Shown here piece by piece: positions 62,932-64,000 of a stretch of 64,000 nt of DNA. The notes beneath the pieces were generated by a model that was not told the origin of the DNA, ran no database searches, and worked only from the letters and a program-made list of their open reading frames with translations. Source of the DNA: Bacillota bacterium (GTDB lineage: Bacteria; Bacillota; Sulfobacillia; Sulfobacillales; Sulfobacillaceae); contig JAKBWA010000010.1 in assembly GCA_021841025.1 (NCBI GenBank), positions 94,412-158,411 of the forward strand, given 5' to 3'. The stretch's first letter is position 1. Each line of letters begins with the position of its first letter. Both the position numbers and the translations under genes were made by a program.

Positions 62932-63509
62932 CCTGTCCCCTCCCGCTCTTTCTTTGCCGTTTCAGGCGAGGTCTGGCTCTTTTGTTGTTCGGAGTCCCCC
63001 GCTTCTATTTGCCGCCGCTTTCGGGGAGGGTTTAAAACCATAACTCCGAGAGCAGCAGACACAAGCATGATCGCAATAGCGGTCAAGTAGACAAAGTCCG
63101 GTCCCCATAATAGACGGCCCATGCCCGTCAAATTCCCGAAATGGGAGGGCAAGGGCGCTTTAATGACAGGTCCCGGATACTTAATGGCTAACACCGCAAA
63201 TACGACACCGACAAGCCCCGACAGAACACCTGCGACAATCCGCTGTCCAGGAAGATCTTCCGGCAATTCGCGCTCTTCCTTTCCCGCTGTAAGCAAGGTC
63301 ACCACGAACAGGAAGAGCACCATGATCGCCCCGGCATAAACAATGACCTGGGCTGCTGCCAAGAACTCCGCTTTCAACATTAGATAAAGCAAAGCCAACG
63401 ACAAGATATTACCAACCAGATACAGGGCACTGTGGACAGGTTGACGCGCTGTCACAACACCAATTGACGCACCAATGGCTAAAATAGCCACTATGATTAT
63501 GCCTACCAT
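62928..63509 (-). CDS. nuoJ: NADH-quinone oxidoreductase subunit J
   Basis: 193 residues with five membrane helices. ALYLVGNILSLALLYLMLKAEFLAAAQVIVYAGAIMVLFLFVVTLL is the conserved core with the pi-bulge helix 3 (QVIVYAGAIMVLF). A charged tail (RKRRQIEAGDSEQQKSQTSPETAKKEREGTG) is longer than usual. GAGGTGATC precedes the ATG. Confidence 0.95.
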   Translation of the reverse strand: MVGIIIVAILAIGASIGVVTARQPVHSALYLVGNILSLALLYLMLKAEFLAAAQVIVYAGAIMVLFLFVVTLLTAGKEERELPEDLPGQRIVAGVLSGLVGVVFAVLAIKYPGPVIKAPLPSHFGNLTGMGRLLWGPDFVYLTAIAIMLVSAALGVMVLNPPRKRRQIEAGDSEQQKSQTSPETAKKEREGTG

Positions 63510-63523
63510 ATAGGATGATCACC

Positions 63524-63961
63524 TCATTTTCTTACCGGCGGATGAAGCAATTCTTCTTTATCGGCAATCATGTCGAGACGATCAGAAGCCGCCAGCTCAT
63601 TGAATGGAGTGAGACGAACCGCATTCGTAGGACACGCCTCCTCGCACATTCCACAGAAGATACACCGAATTAAGTCGACCTCGTAATCCACAGCGTAGCG
63701 ATTAGTCCAGGACACGTTGCTGCCTTCAGGGGCTTCCGCGGCAACAACACGAATAGCGTGAGCAGGGCATACGGCCTCACATAGACCACAGCCTACACAC
63801 AATTCATGACCATCAGCATCTTTCGCTAACATGTGCTTGCCACGGAACCGGGGAGAGTACTCTCGTCTTTTCTCCGGGTATTCGATAGTGTCACGCGGCT
63901 CACTCAACGCCTTAAACGTTGTGCCCAACCCTTTTGCTAAAGCTTTAACTCCGTCAAACAT
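63524..63961 (-). CDS. nuoI: NADH-quinone oxidoreductase subunit I
   Basis: 145-residue peripheral-arm subunit with two [4Fe-4S] clusters: CVGCGLCEAVCPAHA (about 55-69) and CIFCGMCEEACPTNA (about 100-114). It relays electrons from the NADH side to the quinone site. An AAAGGAGGG ribosome site precedes the ATG. First complete nuo gene in the window; nuoH should lie just to the right. Confidence 0.97.
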   Translation of the reverse strand: MFDGVKALAKGLGTTFKALSEPRDTIEYPEKRREYSPRFRGKHMLAKDADGHELCVGCGLCEAVCPAHAIRVVAAEAPEGSNVSWTNRYAVDYEVDLIRCIFCGMCEEACPTNAVRLTPFNELAASDRLDMIADKEELLHPPVRK

Positions 63962-63976
63962 CGTACAATCCCTCCT

Positions 63977-64000
63977 TTAGCACACAACTCTCGGCCACAT
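63977..64000 (-). CDS. Possible last codons of nuoH
   Basis: Seven codons and a TAA (ends WPRVVC) occupy the window edge just before the nuoI ribosome site. Gene order makes nuoH likely, but too little is present to identify it, and another frame overlapping nuoI (ending GLYDV) is also open. Confidence 0.3.
   Translation of the reverse strand: MWPRVVC

Noticed and set aside
1..64000. CRISPR array, prophage or large biosynthetic cluster
   Set aside because: No regularly spaced repeats, phage structural genes or modular synthases are visible.

Overview
The window looks like a chromosomal segment of a Gram-positive acidophile, most likely a thermoacidophilic Firmicute of the Sulfobacillus type. 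This is inferred from gene content: a sulfocyanin-type lipoprotein, the cdaA-cdaR-glmM-glmS module with a glmS ribozyme, a T-box leader, a mazEF pair beside alr, Rex, and a 14-subunit-type complex I cluster next to a heptaprenyl-type prenyl synthase. No 16S rRNA or other species marker lies in the window, and I see no rRNA, tRNA or CRISPR array.

Layout. 1-4.4 kb: the 3'-truncated (by the window edge) rubrerythrin gene, a MerR/TipAS regulator with a palindromic operator, then a wrecked IS1182-type element (1601-3760) whose transposase is itself interrupted by a 258-bp MITE-like insertion, followed by an IS200/IS605-type remnant. 4.4-14.3 kb (minus strand): asparaginase II, a class I amidotransferase, mazF and its ribbon-helix-helix antitoxin, alr, nnr, acpS, ftcD, a molybdopterin oxidoreductase and a sulfocyanin-like lipoprotein that has lost two copper ligands. 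14.5-22.2 kb (mostly plus): a T-box leader controlling an aminotransferase-serA operon, mpg on the other strand, a DUF763 gene, a 46-residue membrane protein and leuCD. 22.5-29.5 kb: an unknown Trp-rich protein, two exporters, then sucA-sucB (2-oxoglutarate dehydrogenase E1 and E2). 29.7-35.8 kb: a DUF3311/sodium-solute-symporter pair, azlCD with a large XRE-cupin regulator carrying an extra C-terminal domain, a MerR-like coiled-coil protein and a DMT exporter. 36.3-42.5 kb: enolase, an NCS1 permease-PfkB kinase operon and a GT87-type membrane protein.

42.5-47.7 kb is an accessory stretch with decayed DNA, an aminoglycoside-phosphotransferase-like kinase, a nucleotidyltransferase, a decayed second copy of that gene's 5' end, and a peptidase E-like protein. 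47.7-52.9 kb is the cell-wall/second-messenger operon cdaA-cdaR-glmM-[glmS ribozyme]-glmS, read leftwards, in which the ribozyme cleavage site lies only about 16 nt after the glmM stop. 53-54.7 kb is an ABC1/UbiB-type kinase. 54.8-64 kb holds a second IS605-type remnant, a small pseudogene, a DMT exporter, rex, hepT and nuoN-M-L-K-J-I, probably one long transcript joining NADH oxidation, quinone side-chain synthesis and the NADH-sensing repressor.

I find no large unknown multi-gene defence or biosynthetic system. The most interesting items are the ribozyme arrangement with a Shine-Dalgarno-sequestering hairpin, the XRE-cupin-(methyltransferase-like) regulator with an apparently leaderless promoter, the copper-ligand-deficient sulfocyanin homologue next to a Mo enzyme, and the MITE nested in the dead IS1182 element.
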